Assembly (NCBI GenBank): GCA_905250025.1
Contig: CAJNOJ010000088.1
Location: 124,001 to 188,000, forward strand
Origin: Adineta ricciae
Lineage: Eukaryota > Rotifera > Eurotatoria > Adinetida > Adinetidae
Reading direction: 5' to 3'
DNA: 64,000 nt
The notes beneath the pieces were generated by a model that was not told the origin of the DNA, searched no databases, and was given only the letters and a program-made list of their open reading frames with translations. Position numbers and translations under genes: made by a program. Positions 1 through 10,566 of this stretch are shown piece by piece. How positions within the stretch are numbered: the first letter of the stretch is position 1; each line of letters starts with the position of its first letter.

Positions 1-1107
1 AACGATTGATCGAAATTGTTATTGAGCATAAATTGATCGACGGCTTCGTTCCTGTGTAAAATTCCGTTGAAGTAAAAGTCAAAAATACGTAAGTTAGGCA
101 TCGAAGATAAAATCAAGTCTTGCCATTGATCCAGATGCAAATAAGATGAATGATTAGCTTCCAGATGTAAAATTTCGATATTACTAAAGAAGGATTTCAT
201 CAATTGGGCAAATGTGCCGAATTGAACATCATCGATTTTAAGCGAGAGAGTTTTGAGATGCTTTAGTAACAGTGATTCACGTTGAAAGCCCATGAATGGA
301 GGATATCCAGCAAGAGAATTAATGGATAGATAACGAAGTTGAGGAACAAAACGATAAAGATCGAAGAGTGATTCGATGGAGAAACGATTGTTGATGGTTA
401 ACGATTCAATTGAAGTCGAAGTAGCTCGAGGTAAGTAAATCGGAGGTGATATGCTATCGAATTTCGTTCGATACGTAACTTGACATGATTTTAATTTCGA
501 TAATTGAAAAATTAACTGGAAGAGAACAGCAGGTAGAAGTGGAAAGAGATCAACGAAGGATATTTTGAGTGATTCAAGTTTGGGTAGTTGAATTAAGTGC
601 TGTAAGACGTTTTTCATATATTTCGAATCAAATTGTTCGAGAATTAAAGTTTTCAGTTGCATGAAACGACAGATCGAAAGTGGTGGAGAGAAAATGAGAT
701 CAGATGTAAATGGATTAGATAAACGAAGGTAATTGATTCGACGTCGGTTTGGGTTAATGACGTGTTTATAATAAAGATCAAAATCTGATTTTGACATCGT
801 ACCGATGTTGACTTGAAGCAAGCCAGTTGGATTGAGAATTAATCGATCAAATCGAGTATTTAAAGAGAAAAAACTTTGATAAATGTGAAAACTATCAAGA
901 TAATCGAAGATTTCATATATTGTTTCATTGGGTAAGTTTTCCAAACAAGATCTAAACGAATTGAAAATAGACGAGCGATTTCAAATCTCATTGCACTAAC
1001 TTAGTTTTCGGTGATGCAACGGATAATTCAAGATCTGATTTTTGCTTCTTATTGTTGTTATGATCGTACAAATCATTTTCACTTCGTGACCGTTTTATTC
1101 CTATCAT
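1..1107 (-). CDS. F-box protein, 3' end outside the window
   Basis: Two exons, 1107-1001 and 951 to beyond position 1, joined across a 49-bp GT-AG intron (952-1000) with matching phase. The N-terminal part is a basic, low-complexity segment (KRSRSENDL) followed by a classic F-box start, LENLPNETIYEIFDYLDS. After it comes a long leucine-rich stretch with F-box/LRR-like spacing that stays open to position 1. F-box proteins normally recruit substrates to SCF ubiquitin ligases; large families of this form occur in bdelloids. I start at the ATG at 1107 because upstream residues are low-complexity and a TATATATATA tract lies about 40-50 bp further upstream. The partner and substrate cannot be told from sequence. 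The C-terminus is missing because the window ends. Confidence 0.8.
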
Positions 1108-1406
1108 GATGATACTGACTATACACAAACGACGAAAATAGAATCGATATATATATATACAACAATGCACGTGACGATTCGTTCTCTCATCGAGATCTTT
1201 TCTTTTCTTTTCTTCTTCTAATCAAAACACGATTCGTTCAATCGTATTGCGTTGATTCTTTTTCGATCGTGCAAGATTTTATGACTCATCGGAAATATCC
1301 GACACATCGTAGACTTATTTCATTCCTTATCTGTTCTCACGATAGCAGGCTTGCTATTTCGTTTGTAAGAAAGTGTGTCTGCATTACTTTGACTTTGTTA
1401 TAGACA

Positions 1407-4313
1407 ATGATGCAAGCTGATATTTCGTTCGAAAACACGGAGTTACGAAATTCTGATCGCGTTAGTTTTCGTGAAACTTATTTAGAGAAAGATCGTTTTG
1501 CAGAAACTCATTCTTTCATTGTTCATTATTTAAATGAACAGAAAAAGATAAAAAATATCACATTCAACTGTGCCAATGAAATCATCCAACATGCGTTCGC
1601 TTGCTTTGATCGATATCATTTCAACGAAAACAACGCAATTCTGACGTATTTTGACTCCGATGAAAACTTAACTTTATTAACTACTGTGCCCAGTCCTCTT
1701 GAAGACGGTCAAGCTTGGAATCTTTATATCAAATATGTAAGTGTGAGAATCTCTTTGTCTCATTCTATTCTCAATTTTTTATTTTGCAAGGTTTCTCCAA
1801 TCTGCTTCATGTGCAGTAATCCATTTGGTATCATCGATGAAGAACTTCTTTTAGAATGCCCAAATGATAAATGTAGCCAACAGTACTGCAGTTCATGTGT
1901 GAATGCTATTCGGGGAGCTTCGTGTCAATATCCTTTTGCATGTGCTGATTGTAAACAAAATGTAACTCCGAAACGGAATAAACTAATCGAGGAGTATTTA
2001 ATTTGGCCAAATTTGGGAAAGTTGTATGGTACACGAAGTTTACTTAGTTTAAAAAACAAATCTGATTCACTCTGTTATCAATCTGTTTTGACAGATATTA
2101 AACTTCGATATACTCATCTTCAGTCTCGATTATGTACATTCAGTCAAAAATTTCGTTCGAACTTTCCTCCGAGCAGTAAGGACGAAGAATTGGTTACCAG
2201 CGCTGAAGATATTTGTCAGAAATTAACAATTATATTAGCGAAAACGGAAAGTTTGAAAAAGGAGATCGGTGCTCGTCAAACAACGATTTCCTTGACATTG
2301 GAAAAGTATAAGAAAGGAATGAAACATTTCGATGACCTCTGTGACAAGATGCTGACTACCATTCAAGAAATCGAAAATGTACAAATCGACACAGTTAAAG
2401 AGTACCATATGGATGAACTCCAGGCACTTCCATCCGAATCGAATATATTTTCGATTGATAAGATTCTCGATGATGTTGCTTTCCGTAGTGAATTAATTTG
2501 GCAATATTATGGCAAAGTGAAAGTGTTATTTGAAACACATTCTTTGGATAAGCAACGTGCAGCGAAGAATTTCGAAAAAGTCGAGAAAATGATAAGTATG
2601 CTAAAGGAAATGAAAGAAACGTTACTTTTCTTTCGTCAGAAATGCGTTGATGTATCACTCTTGATAGATGAATACTTCTCATTATTATCGGATCAAACAA
2701 TACCGAACATTCCCAATTCTCGATTTATTCTTCTCATGGAACGACTACGTATCCGAATCGAGAAAATTGAAGTAGCTTGTCTGTTCCCTCAAACAATACA
2801 ACTGATGTCCGCATGGGAAAACGATTACGGAATTGACGATAGTTTCAAACCGAAACTAATCGATCTTTGTCAAGCCGTCGAAAACGATATTAAAACTCTA
2901 TACGATGGAACTAACTATACTTGCTCGATTCCATTTAAAATCGGTGCTATTGGTGATACAAGTGCTGGCAAAAGTGCGTTGATCAAGACTCTTTCCAATA
3001 CCGAGCACACCAGTGTAACAATTCTCTCACAGCGAAGCACATTTGGTTATTTACAAATTGATACTGTTTTAGAAAATCCCAAATCAAAGTTGCGTGTACC
3101 ATTCAGCTTCTTTGATATCGAAGGAGCGATCGACAACGATCTTGAGCGAGCTCTTATCAACTATTTTGATATTATCACAAAAACAGATTGTGATCTTTAT
3201 ATGATTGTGTATGACAAACCATTGACTGCTTTTAATTTACAATGTTTTGATTATGTGACAAATGTGTTACAACGCAAGTGTATTTTCGTTCGAAGTAAAT
3301 CCGACATATTATTCAGACAACTGTATCAAGATGAGAATGGACATGAGTACAACAAAGAATCTTGTCGTGATGATGTGGTCAATGTTGATAATGTGCTTCG
3401 AAAGATGCGTACGCAAGCAAAGATCACTTATAAAGATGAAGAATTATTCCATCCCGTTTTTTTAACAGCTGCTGGTCAAAATAATGATTTGAACGAGACA
3501 AAAGTTGGTAAATTTGATTTGGAAAAAGTGAAACAAATGATATTCAGATTAGCTCTGAACGATTGCCGAATCAAACGTATCTATAGACTTGCTGTTCTTC
3601 TATCCAAACATATTGTGAATACCTGTTTCCGTCGTGGTTATGCGGTTTCGCAAGGTTCATATCGATTATTATCTGCTGGGTTAAGCATAATTCCTTTTGC
3701 TGATGAGATCTCCAACTATATGGGCAAAAACAAAATCTGTCAAGCTCTCGGTGCGTATGATAATTCAACAGCGGCGAATGCGCCTTTTCAAAAAGATCGT
3801 GTACAAGAGTATTTAATCCAACACAAATTCATAATTCCCAAAGGCGAACTCAAATCAGGTTGTTTTCAGTATTTAATCGCAAAAGATTCCGAGACAACGA
3901 AATCGGTGGCAAATGAAATCATGGTAACTTCGATATCATCTGAAAATCAAACAGATAACAGCATGTATCGAACACGAATTTCTTCCGCGAGTGTCACTCT
4001 TGCTAGTATGGCGGCGATACGAGTTTCAGACGATGTCATACGCGCGACAGTTCCAGTTGCTGTAGGTACAGTGAGAGCCGCATCTGTTGTTGGCATTCTG
4101 ACCGGTGCTATTCTCACTCCTGTTATTGCAACTTGGGCATTCGTAAACACTGGAAAATGTATGAATAATTATCTTCATCAACTCTGTGATGACTTTCAAT
4201 GTGTTCTACAATACTTTATCGCTAATGTGTGCAATCAATCGTGTCGACATATTCAAGCAATGTTCGATGCATCATTTTCAAACGATGAATATTCGTCCTC
4301 CGACGAGGACTAA
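1407..4313 (+). CDS. RING-like / coiled-coil / IRG-like GTPase protein
   Basis: The open frame of 968 codons contains an in-frame 54-bp intron (1737-1790, GTAAGT...GCAAG); its removal gives about 950 residues. Domains in order: an N-terminal region; a cysteine-rich RING/IBR-like zinc module at about residues 112-175 (CFMC, CPNDKC, CSSC, CADC); a long helical coiled-coil region; and a GTPase domain with P-loop GDTSAGKS near residue 500, a DxxG-like FFDIEG, and a G4-like RSKSD. The domain after that is helical and ends in a glycine/valine-rich hydrophobic segment that may touch membranes, then an acidic tail. The G domain looks most like interferon-inducible (IRG) or related immunity GTPases; the RING half suggests ubiquitin ligase activity. 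Function in defence is inference. Could also be a dynamin-like or septin-like P-loop protein. Confidence 0.75.
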   Translation: MMQADISFENTELRNSDRVSFRETYLEKDRFAETHSFIVHYLNEQKKIKNITFNCANEIIQHAFACFDRYHFNENNAILTYFDSDENLTLLTTVPSPLEDGQAWNLYIKYVSVRISLSHSILNFLFCKVSPICFMCSNPFGIIDEELLLECPNDKCSQQYCSSCVNAIRGASCQYPFACADCKQNVTPKRNKLIEEYLIWPNLGKLYGTRSLLSLKNKSDSLCYQSVLTDIKLRYTHLQSRLCTFSQKFRSNFPPSSKDEELVTSAEDICQKLTIILAKTESLKKEIGARQTTISLTLEKYKKGMKHFDDLCDKMLTTIQEIENVQIDTVKEYHMDELQALPSESNIFSIDKILDDVAFRSELIWQYYGKVKVLFETHSLDKQRAAKNFEKVEKMISMLKEMKETLLFFRQKCVDVSLLIDEYFSLLSDQTIPNIPNSRFILLMERLRIRIEKIEVACLFPQTIQLMSAWENDYGIDDSFKPKLIDLCQAVENDIKTLYDGTNYTCSIPFKIGAIGDTSAGKSALIKTLSNTEHTSVTILSQRSTFGYLQIDTVLENPKSKLRVPFSFFDIEGAIDNDLERALINYFDIITKTDCDLYMIVYDKPLTAFNLQCFDYVTNVLQRKCIFVRSKSDILFRQLYQDENGHEYNKESCRDDVVNVDNVLRKMRTQAKITYKDEELFHPVFLTAAGQNNDLNETKVGKFDLEKVKQMIFRLALNDCRIKRIYRLAVLLSKHIVNTCFRRGYAVSQGSYRLLSAGLSIIPFADEISNYMGKNKICQALGAYDNSTAANAPFQKDRVQEYLIQHKFIIPKGELKSGCFQYLIAKDSETTKSVANEIMVTSISSENQTDNSMYRTRISSASVTLASMAAIRVSDDVIRATVPVAVGTVRAASVVGILTGAILTPVIATWAFVNTGKCMNNYLHQLCDDFQCVLQYFIANVCNQSCRHIQAMFDASFSNDEYSSSDED

Positions 4314-4721
4314 TTGTAAACAGTATTTCTTTTGCATTGTTTATTTTTTGAAGTCCATAAATAAAAAGCGAAGTTTTCAAGATTGACAATTGTACTGATA
4401 AATATTGATTTAATTCTCTACTTCGATTTATTCGCATATTGTCATAAAACCTTTCTTCGTAGAAAAGCTAAAACATTCATTTACTTATGTTTCAATGTTG
4501 CTCTTCACATTTCGTATAAAAATTTCAATCCGATATAAAAGCAATATTGATAACGTGCCTAATCTTTATGAGCTTTTTGGTAGACGACTATAAAACTTAT
4601 AGCAGAATTAGGTTTTTTATTACTTTATCAGAATAGATCTCTATAAAAGCAGCAAGGAAGAGCTGTTGTATAGTCGATTTTCATCTACTGTCTATGTATC
4701 GACCGAGTGAAGGAATATAAA
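4314..4721. other. Intergenic, 3' end signal and next promoter
   Basis: No gene seen. AATAAA-type signals follow the upstream stop codon near 4360, and a TATA-like CTATAAAAG sits at 4641-4649, about 75 bp before the ATG at 4722. Confidence 0.5.
4641..4649 (+). promoter_or_regulatory. TATA-like box of the ART gene
   Basis: CTATAAAAG lies 73-81 bp before the chosen ATG of the ADP-ribosyltransferase gene. It is the only clear TATA-like element in this spacer. Called by motif and position only. Confidence 0.4.
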
Positions 4722-5921
4722 ATGGGCACTGGTAGTTCTAAAACGCGTGTTCTACCTTTTTCTCACCCTCAACACACCGTTAGCGGTGCTGACTTTTACT
4801 GGGCTTGTCGAAATGGTAACTTGCAAGTAGCGAAAAATATATATCCACATTTGACATACGAGCAACTCAATGAAGTCCAGCCTAATGGCAGCACAGCATT
4901 GCATGACGCATGTGCGCGCAATCATATTCATGTTGTGAAATTTCTATTGGAGATTGGTTGTTCTCGCACGACATTGAATAGTCAACATCAAACAGCATAT
5001 GAAGTAGCTTCACCCGAAATTCGGAAACTGTTTAAGCGACCACCGTCTGAACGATTTGTTCAACAGCATGCTGGCGCCCTGGTCAAGAACAATTCTTTTA
5101 ATAATGCGAAAGATGATGAGCTCGAAACGCCAGATGATTGGGTCACAGGTCGTACCAGTGATTATAGTACCTATGAAGCGCAGTTTATGTTAGCTCTTGG
5201 TCAATCAAATTCGGTTTTCAAAAACATCGTAAAGAAACGATTGGAAAGAAATCATAATGAAGAGTTGCTCAAATTATTCAACAAGAGCATTCCACCAACT
5301 CACAACAACTACAACGAAGCTAAGTGGGGGATTGAAAAGTTCTTCCAAAAACTGGGTGTTCAGCATTTGATAATATTATACACGATGGAAACTGACTTCT
5401 ACAAAAATTTGAAAGACGAAGCTGATGCTCTCACTGCAGTACTTTATCTGAACTTACATGAACTACGAAATCGTTCTTTTACAGGACGTTCATATCGGGG
5501 AGCAATAATGACTCAAAATGATCTAGATGCATATCGATGGGCTTCACAGAAAAAAGAATCATGGCGTACTCATATACTTGAAACACGAATATTACAATCA
5601 ACGTCGACAGAGAAGTCTGTTGCACTTGATTTTCTAGGAGGACAGCGCGACTCCAATCATTTTTCTGTTTTGATTGAATTCGAATTTTCAAATCACTGTC
5701 CAACGGCTATCAACTTATCAAAACTCTCCGAACAACTACCCTGTCTGTCCCAATACGAAAATGAAAATGAAGTGCTAGTATTACCATTCACACTATTTAC
5801 ACTTCGAGATTTTAAAGAAAATGATACGGACGCCGATTATCGAATTATCTTACAATACTATCCCACACCTAAACGATCTCTACGAAAAGCAGCGAGTGAA
5901 TCTGAAAACTTCTTTATATAA
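4722..5921 (+). CDS. Ankyrin-repeat NAD:arginine ADP-ribosyltransferase
   Basis: Single exon, 399 residues from the ATG at 4722; an upstream in-frame GTG is not a credible eukaryotic start. The N-terminus MGTGSS is a possible myristoylation signal. Residues about 20-100 hold two to three ankyrin repeats (GSTALHDACARNH, VVKFLLEIG). The C-terminal half is an ART domain with the R-S-E triad: arginine in SYRGAIM (about 259), QSTST (about 293), and ENENEVL with the ExE pair near 348-350. ExE is the arginine-specific form (PF01129 type), so transfer of ADP-ribose from NAD to protein arginine is expected. There is no signal peptide, so it probably acts inside the cell, perhaps at a membrane. Ankyrin repeats may select targets. 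Such ARTs are expanded in bdelloids. Confidence 0.85.
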   Translation: MGTGSSKTRVLPFSHPQHTVSGADFYWACRNGNLQVAKNIYPHLTYEQLNEVQPNGSTALHDACARNHIHVVKFLLEIGCSRTTLNSQHQTAYEVASPEIRKLFKRPPSERFVQQHAGALVKNNSFNNAKDDELETPDDWVTGRTSDYSTYEAQFMLALGQSNSVFKNIVKKRLERNHNEELLKLFNKSIPPTHNNYNEAKWGIEKFFQKLGVQHLIILYTMETDFYKNLKDEADALTAVLYLNLHELRNRSFTGRSYRGAIMTQNDLDAYRWASQKKESWRTHILETRILQSTSTEKSVALDFLGGQRDSNHFSVLIEFEFSNHCPTAINLSKLSEQLPCLSQYENENEVLVLPFTLFTLRDFKENDTDADYRIILQYYPTPKRSLRKAASESENFFI

Positions 5922-6222
5922 CTGGCGCATTCGTCACTATTTTCCGATAAGACAAACTTTTCTGTCGCTTACTCATATTACACATGTAACAAAAGCGTAT
6001 GTTTAACATATTCCTCTGTAGTTCGAAATCCACAGGTAAAAGTGGAATATGTTCGTTAGAGATACAATTAATAAGAATGTATTCGCGTCTTCGTACATCT
6101 TTCAATGAAATATAGAGTCCTTTTCCATCTCCTTTTTCGCATCGTTTTATGATATACAATTATTAGAACATTTCAGTTCTAGATTTTTAGTCGCTTTTAT
6201 CTAAACAGTAATCTTAACCTCA

Positions 6223-6916
6223 ATGCATCTTCCAAACCATTTCAAACGTAAAGAGCGACGAACAACCAAAGCAGCAGCATTGATAGCCCGTGAATTGAAT
6301 ACATTATACGATGGAATTATTGTTATAATTGTTATGGTTGTTCTCTCGAGCTTATCGATAGCAGCATTAATGATTGGTCTGCTAAAGCGAAATGAATGTC
6401 CTATTCAACCGTGGGTACCGAGATGGCTAATTATCTTCGGATCGGTTGGACTTGGCGGATGTACACTATTTATTATCATGGTAAATATCTTTTGTTGATT
6501 GTATTCAAGGTTTTCTGTGCATTCATTTATACAGGGCATCATAAAAATGACTTGCTGTCACAGTGAAAAACATTGTCAAATAGAAAGTTGTTTCATGTGC
6601 GGTGGTTGTTTAATGTTAATATTATTCCTGTACTTCTTTGCATGGATGATAACAGTAAGTATACATTTCATAAATTAGGCAATCGTTTTCAATATGGCAC
6701 CAAGGTAAATCTAATCTAATTTAGGGAAGTGTATGGGTATTTGCAATACGAAGTCGAGTGCAGTTCGAGCATCCACTTGAAGCAAACTACTGTCAAAAAC
6801 TGGTATATAATATGGCATTCGGATGTCTCTTAGCACAATACAGTTTCATCGGCTTACTTTTGTGTATAGCCGGATGTTGTTTTGCAATATTTAAAATATG
6901 TGCCTCCTCAGAATAA
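6223..6916 (+). CDS. Four-pass membrane protein, TMEM272-like
   Basis: Three exons, 6223-6480, 6535-6654 and 6725-6916, all phase 0, with introns of 54 and 70 bp, giving 189 residues. Hydrophobic segments lie in exon 1 (IIVIIVMVVLSSLSIAALMIG and the GSVGLGGCTLFIIM segment), exon 2 (a cysteine-rich loop then LMLILFLYFFAWMIT) and exon 3 (SFIGLLLCIAGCCFAIF). The pattern of G-S-V-W plus Y-C-x-K-L-V-Y-N-x-A-F before the last helix is like TMEM272 proteins, which are abundant in rotifers and have no well-defined role. No signal peptide. The family call is by pattern only. Confidence 0.7.
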
Positions 6917-7273
6917 ATTAGATTTTACATATTTTCTTTCGCAATTATTTCCTCAGAGTTCGATATTTTAGAAACTGTAGATGCAATTTGAATTGATTAA
7001 ATAAAAAAGTATACTCATATCATTAGGCTTTTCGGGCGAGATTGAGATGATGAAATGACGATTCACTATGTCATCAGCAAAAGATCTCACCTTAAAAATC
7101 ATTGACTGTTCACTATTGTATGACGAAACGCGACTACCATCACCAAGATAAAAAACGAATATAGTAAACGTTTTCAATTTTCGTTTATCTTTTCTGACGT
7201 CATTAATAGAAGAGAAGAAAATGAAAATGTATTCTATCTCTATCACAAGTTTCTTTTGTGAGATATTTACAAC
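6917..7273. other. Intergenic spacer
   Basis: AT-rich spacer with an AATAAA at 6912-6917 overlapping the stop of the upstream gene and another AATAAA near 7000. The antisense open frame at 6968-7246 has no family pattern and is not called. Confidence 0.4.
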
Positions 7274-7825
7274 ATGGATAACGTTAAAGAACTGCTAACA
7301 CATCGTAGAGCGACTGCAGACGACTGCAATGTATTGGTTACACTGATAAATGATGCTTATTCTGGTCAAATGTCACATCAAGGCTGGACGAATGAGTATG
7401 CATTGAATCCTACGCCACGAACAAACTCCGATTTGTTATTGAATTTGATAAACAATGTGAATAACATCTTTCTGATGTTTTTCGGTGCAGATGATCAAAT
7501 TCTCAAAGGATGTGTTCTACTATCGCATAAATCGGAATGTAAAACTGCTCGAATAAGTTTGCTTTCTGTACGTCCAGATCTACAGGCGAGAGGCTTTGGA
7601 AATTCAATTTTATCCACTGCTGAAAAGTATGCAATAGACAATTGGAATGTTGAGTGCATAGAACTAACGGTGATTGTTCAAAGGCCTGAATTGATATCGT
7701 ACTATTCTCGTAGAGGTTTTATCGCCACGGGTGCGCGTCAACGCTTTGTTCCAACACTATCGTCTTCAGGATGTGCAGTACGAGATGATCTGGAACTTTG
7801 TACAATGCGGAAGAAGGTGAGCTAA
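7274..7825 (+). CDS. GNAT-family N-acetyltransferase
   Basis: Single exon of 183 residues starting at an ATG. The acetyl-CoA binding motif A is visible as LLSVRPDLQARGFGNSIL, with QARGFG in the place of the usual Q/RxxGxG/A, and motif B-like residues follow (YYSRRGFIATG). The N-terminal HRRATADDCNVLVTLINDAY fits the GNAT fold's first strand and helix. Substrate cannot be inferred; family members acetylate amines on small molecules, peptides or antibiotics. The end reads RKKVS-stop at a sequence that also looks like a splice donor (AAG/GTGAGC), so a further 3' exon is possible though none was found before the pseudogene that follows. Confidence 0.8.
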   Translation: MDNVKELLTHRRATADDCNVLVTLINDAYSGQMSHQGWTNEYALNPTPRTNSDLLLNLINNVNNIFLMFFGADDQILKGCVLLSHKSECKTARISLLSVRPDLQARGFGNSILSTAEKYAIDNWNVECIELTVIVQRPELISYYSRRGFIATGARQRFVPTLSSSGCAVRDDLELCTMRKKVS

Positions 7826-8109
7826 ACATTGGCTGTCGAACTGATGTCAATAAGCGAATTAGACGCTTTCAGAACTTCACTTTTTTGTGTGACTCTTTCT
7901 CTCTGTTCACTTGCTGAGATAATTTCTCATTGAATGATTTATCGGTATTCTTCGTTGCTGTTTTTTCTTTTCTATAAGTATAAAACGACGTTTAAAGATG
8001 AACTATTGGCACAACACTTGCTGACGTCGGCAATGATGCTTCGCATCATATCTAGCGAATCTACATAGCGTCAGCAACCTGTCCTTTTAAAGCCAATTTC
8101 GTAACGATG

Positions 8110-9515
8110 AATTAGAACCAATTGAGGATGTCTTCTGCTTTCCAATAGAAAAGAATGCTGCTATCTACTCATTTATTGCTAAAATCGACAAGCATGAGAT
8201 CCGTGCGCCATTAAAAGAAAAAAATCCAAGTACAGCCAGAATACTCTCAAGTTTTAAAGCAAGGAAATGGCGCTTATCTCATGGGACAAAATGAGAAATC
8301 AACAGACATATTCATTATCAATGTCAGTGCTCTTCTACCTGAAGAAGAATGTCCAATTCAAATATTATACATTACTAAACTGCCACGTTTACGTGGAAAC
8401 AAAATACGTCTGGTTGTGCCAATAACAATTACATTCCGATACAAATCAACTGAAAATGCTATTGCAAGTCCAGTAGGTACACAACCGACGTATGTTCAAT
8501 CCCCTCCGTATACTGTCAAATCGACAAGATGAATGAGCAGATAACAAGTGTTTCGTCAGCATTACATCCGATTCAGATTCAATGGTATAAGAAGTGCTAC
8601 GAAATCACATTTGCTCAAGGTAATATTCATCTAGATCGCAATATCATTGTCGATATGAACTTGTCAACTCGAACAAAATTGGTCTTGCACGACAAGCAAC
8701 GGTTTTATTTCTGAAAAGTCTACCTATCAATTGCCAGTTTAATATTACTCGATTTAATACGACGATTCCCGCTTATACCTCCAGAATTGAGTGTTGATGT
8801 TCATGTTTCTGAACAATTCGATCATTCAGTGACCATTGAATTTTGAAATCACGACGAAACCATTCAGTTTGGATCTGCAAAGATTGACCATATACTCGAG
8901 ATAATTAATGCCAACGATCAATTGATTACTCATTTAGCAGTCAAAGCACTAATTCAAGAGATCAGCCAGTCAAAGAAAATACGGTCCGGCTCTCAACAAG
9001 CGAGATTTGTCGTATTGCAGCTCCATCCAAAAGTGTAAAATCTCTATCGGGACGTAACCTATTGACAAAAGTTAAAGACAGCTACGAGAGCTCGCTCGGG
9101 CACCACATTTAGAAACTGCTCACACGGCAACGAATGACTGTTTTTTTTATTAAAGAAGAGATCCGATCAGTATCCTATGGTTTTCATGGTGCAAAAGAAG
9201 ATACGTTGCATGAAGGTGACCACAAGGATGCGATCTCGAATATCGCCACCATCATCGGAAATGTACGAAGACAAAGCACGACCAACCAATGATCAAGGTG
9301 TCGTTCGTCATCTAATTAGTTTGCAAAGTTTTTGATGATCTCTGGAATCTGGCTGATGAAGACATACAGCAACTTTGTCACAAGCCGTTAAGCTTATTCT
9401 ATTCCAATCTCAACAATGACGTGTCTCTTCTCACAATAGGTGTTGTAAAAGCGTTGATTAGAATTGTTCGACGACAATATTCAATTGCATCAACTGCTCG
9501 ATGACATTAGACAAT
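8110..9515 (+). pseudogene. Decayed VIT / von Willebrand A-type protein gene
   Basis: Translated pieces line up with one protein but only across frameshifts and stops. In order: a VIT-domain start (CFPIEKNAAIYSFIAKID), a frame change near 8250, then QGNGAYLMGQNEKSTDIF, ECPIQILYITKL and KIRLVVPITI; another frame change near 8520; then HPIQIQ and NIHLDRNIIVD. The tail has IPPELSVDVHVSEQFDHSV, a stop, HLAVKALIQEI, and a last helix region (DEDIQQLCHKPLS). These match vault/inter-alpha-trypsin (VIT) plus VWA proteins, usually 700-900 residues. The core VWA domain with its metal site is largely lost, so I call it a remnant, not a gene. Boundaries are approximate. Confidence 0.65.
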
Positions 9516-9567
9516 AGTTATGAATTTTTTGAACGTATTTTATTTATAATCACGATATTTTCTTTAT

Positions 9568-10566
9568 CTAATTAGACGAATTACATACAGAACGAAAAGT
9601 CTGTTGAACAGAATCGAAATCTAAATCGTTTAATTTTTCTAATAAACTCCACGCTGGCTTCTCGCTAATTACAATGTATTCATTATTCGGTTGCGACTGT
9701 TTTTGATGAGCGGATATTGTCACACTCATAGCCAGTCTCATTAAAATAAAATAATAGACCAGATCAGCTTCTATTGTTTCCAGTGGATATATCTGCTGAT
9801 AACCACATAGGACGTAACTTGCTGCAGAAATTGGATCTTTCTTATCCAACATGACATAAGCACATGCGATAGCCACTTCGGAGACTACATAACTTCGGCA
9901 TAGATCACCGAAATCAATTAAATTGACTGTTTCTTCATCATGAACAATGATATTGTAATCATTGGCATCATTATGAATAACAGATGTTCGTAATGATGGC
10001 AAACATGGACGAACGAATTTCAGCCATCGTCGGAGAATGTCTTCGATGATTTCATAACGATTCTTCTCGGTAATTAAGTATTTGAATGCATTGATAATTT
10101 TCTCGGCATTGTTCATATTCCAGTAGAGATCACGATTCATACTCGGATGATCTAATTTCTCTAGAGATTGATCAAGTTGTCCAAGAGTTTTTCCAAGATT
10201 GACCAGTAATTTTCGACTGTGCGGTTGAAAACGTGCGAGAGGAGTACCTGGTATGTAAGTAACAAGACGTATATAATGATTTTTGTATGTAATTATCATT
10301 TGCCCATCTAGAGAAGGTACTGTGCGTAATTGTGAATTGAAACATTGAATCGCACAGATTTGCATATCGAGAACTGAAGGATCTTCGTCGATATTGGAAA
10401 TTTTCAAGATAAATTTCGTTTGATCATCGTTTTGGAAAAGAAAATTTTGGTCGCGTTCACTGGGTAATTGAGAAACAAATTCTTTTAATTTGTAATATTC
10501 ATTTGCGACTTTCTTTGCTTCATCAATCGAGAATTCCGGTGAGAGATGACGAAGCTCGTTCGACAT
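9568..10566 (-). CDS. Aminoglycoside-phosphotransferase fold kinase, hydroxylysine kinase-like
   Basis: Single exon, 332 residues from the ATG at 10566. The kinase-like fold is shown by VIHNDANDYNII, the HxDxxxxN catalytic loop, and by NLIDFGD, the metal-binding DFG-like motif. The N-terminal lobe has a lysine strand (KFILKISN) with acidic helix residues after it. Length and the HNDANDYN signature resemble animal hydroxylysine kinase (HYKK/AGPHD1), which uses GTP to phosphorylate 5-hydroxylysine, and its bacterial relatives fused to aminotransferases. Another APH-family substrate is possible. No signal peptide; cytosolic role expected. Confidence 0.75.
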   Translation of the reverse strand: MSNELRHLSPEFSIDEAKKVANEYYKLKEFVSQLPSERDQNFLFQNDDQTKFILKISNIDEDPSVLDMQICAIQCFNSQLRTVPSLDGQMIITYKNHYIRLVTYIPGTPLARFQPHSRKLLVNLGKTLGQLDQSLEKLDHPSMNRDLYWNMNNAEKIINAFKYLITEKNRYEIIEDILRRWLKFVRPCLPSLRTSVIHNDANDYNIIVHDEETVNLIDFGDLCRSYVVSEVAIACAYVMLDKKDPISAASYVLCGYQQIYPLETIEADLVYYFILMRLAMSVTISAHQKQSQPNNEYIVISEKPAWSLLEKLNDLDFDSVQQTFRSVCNSSN

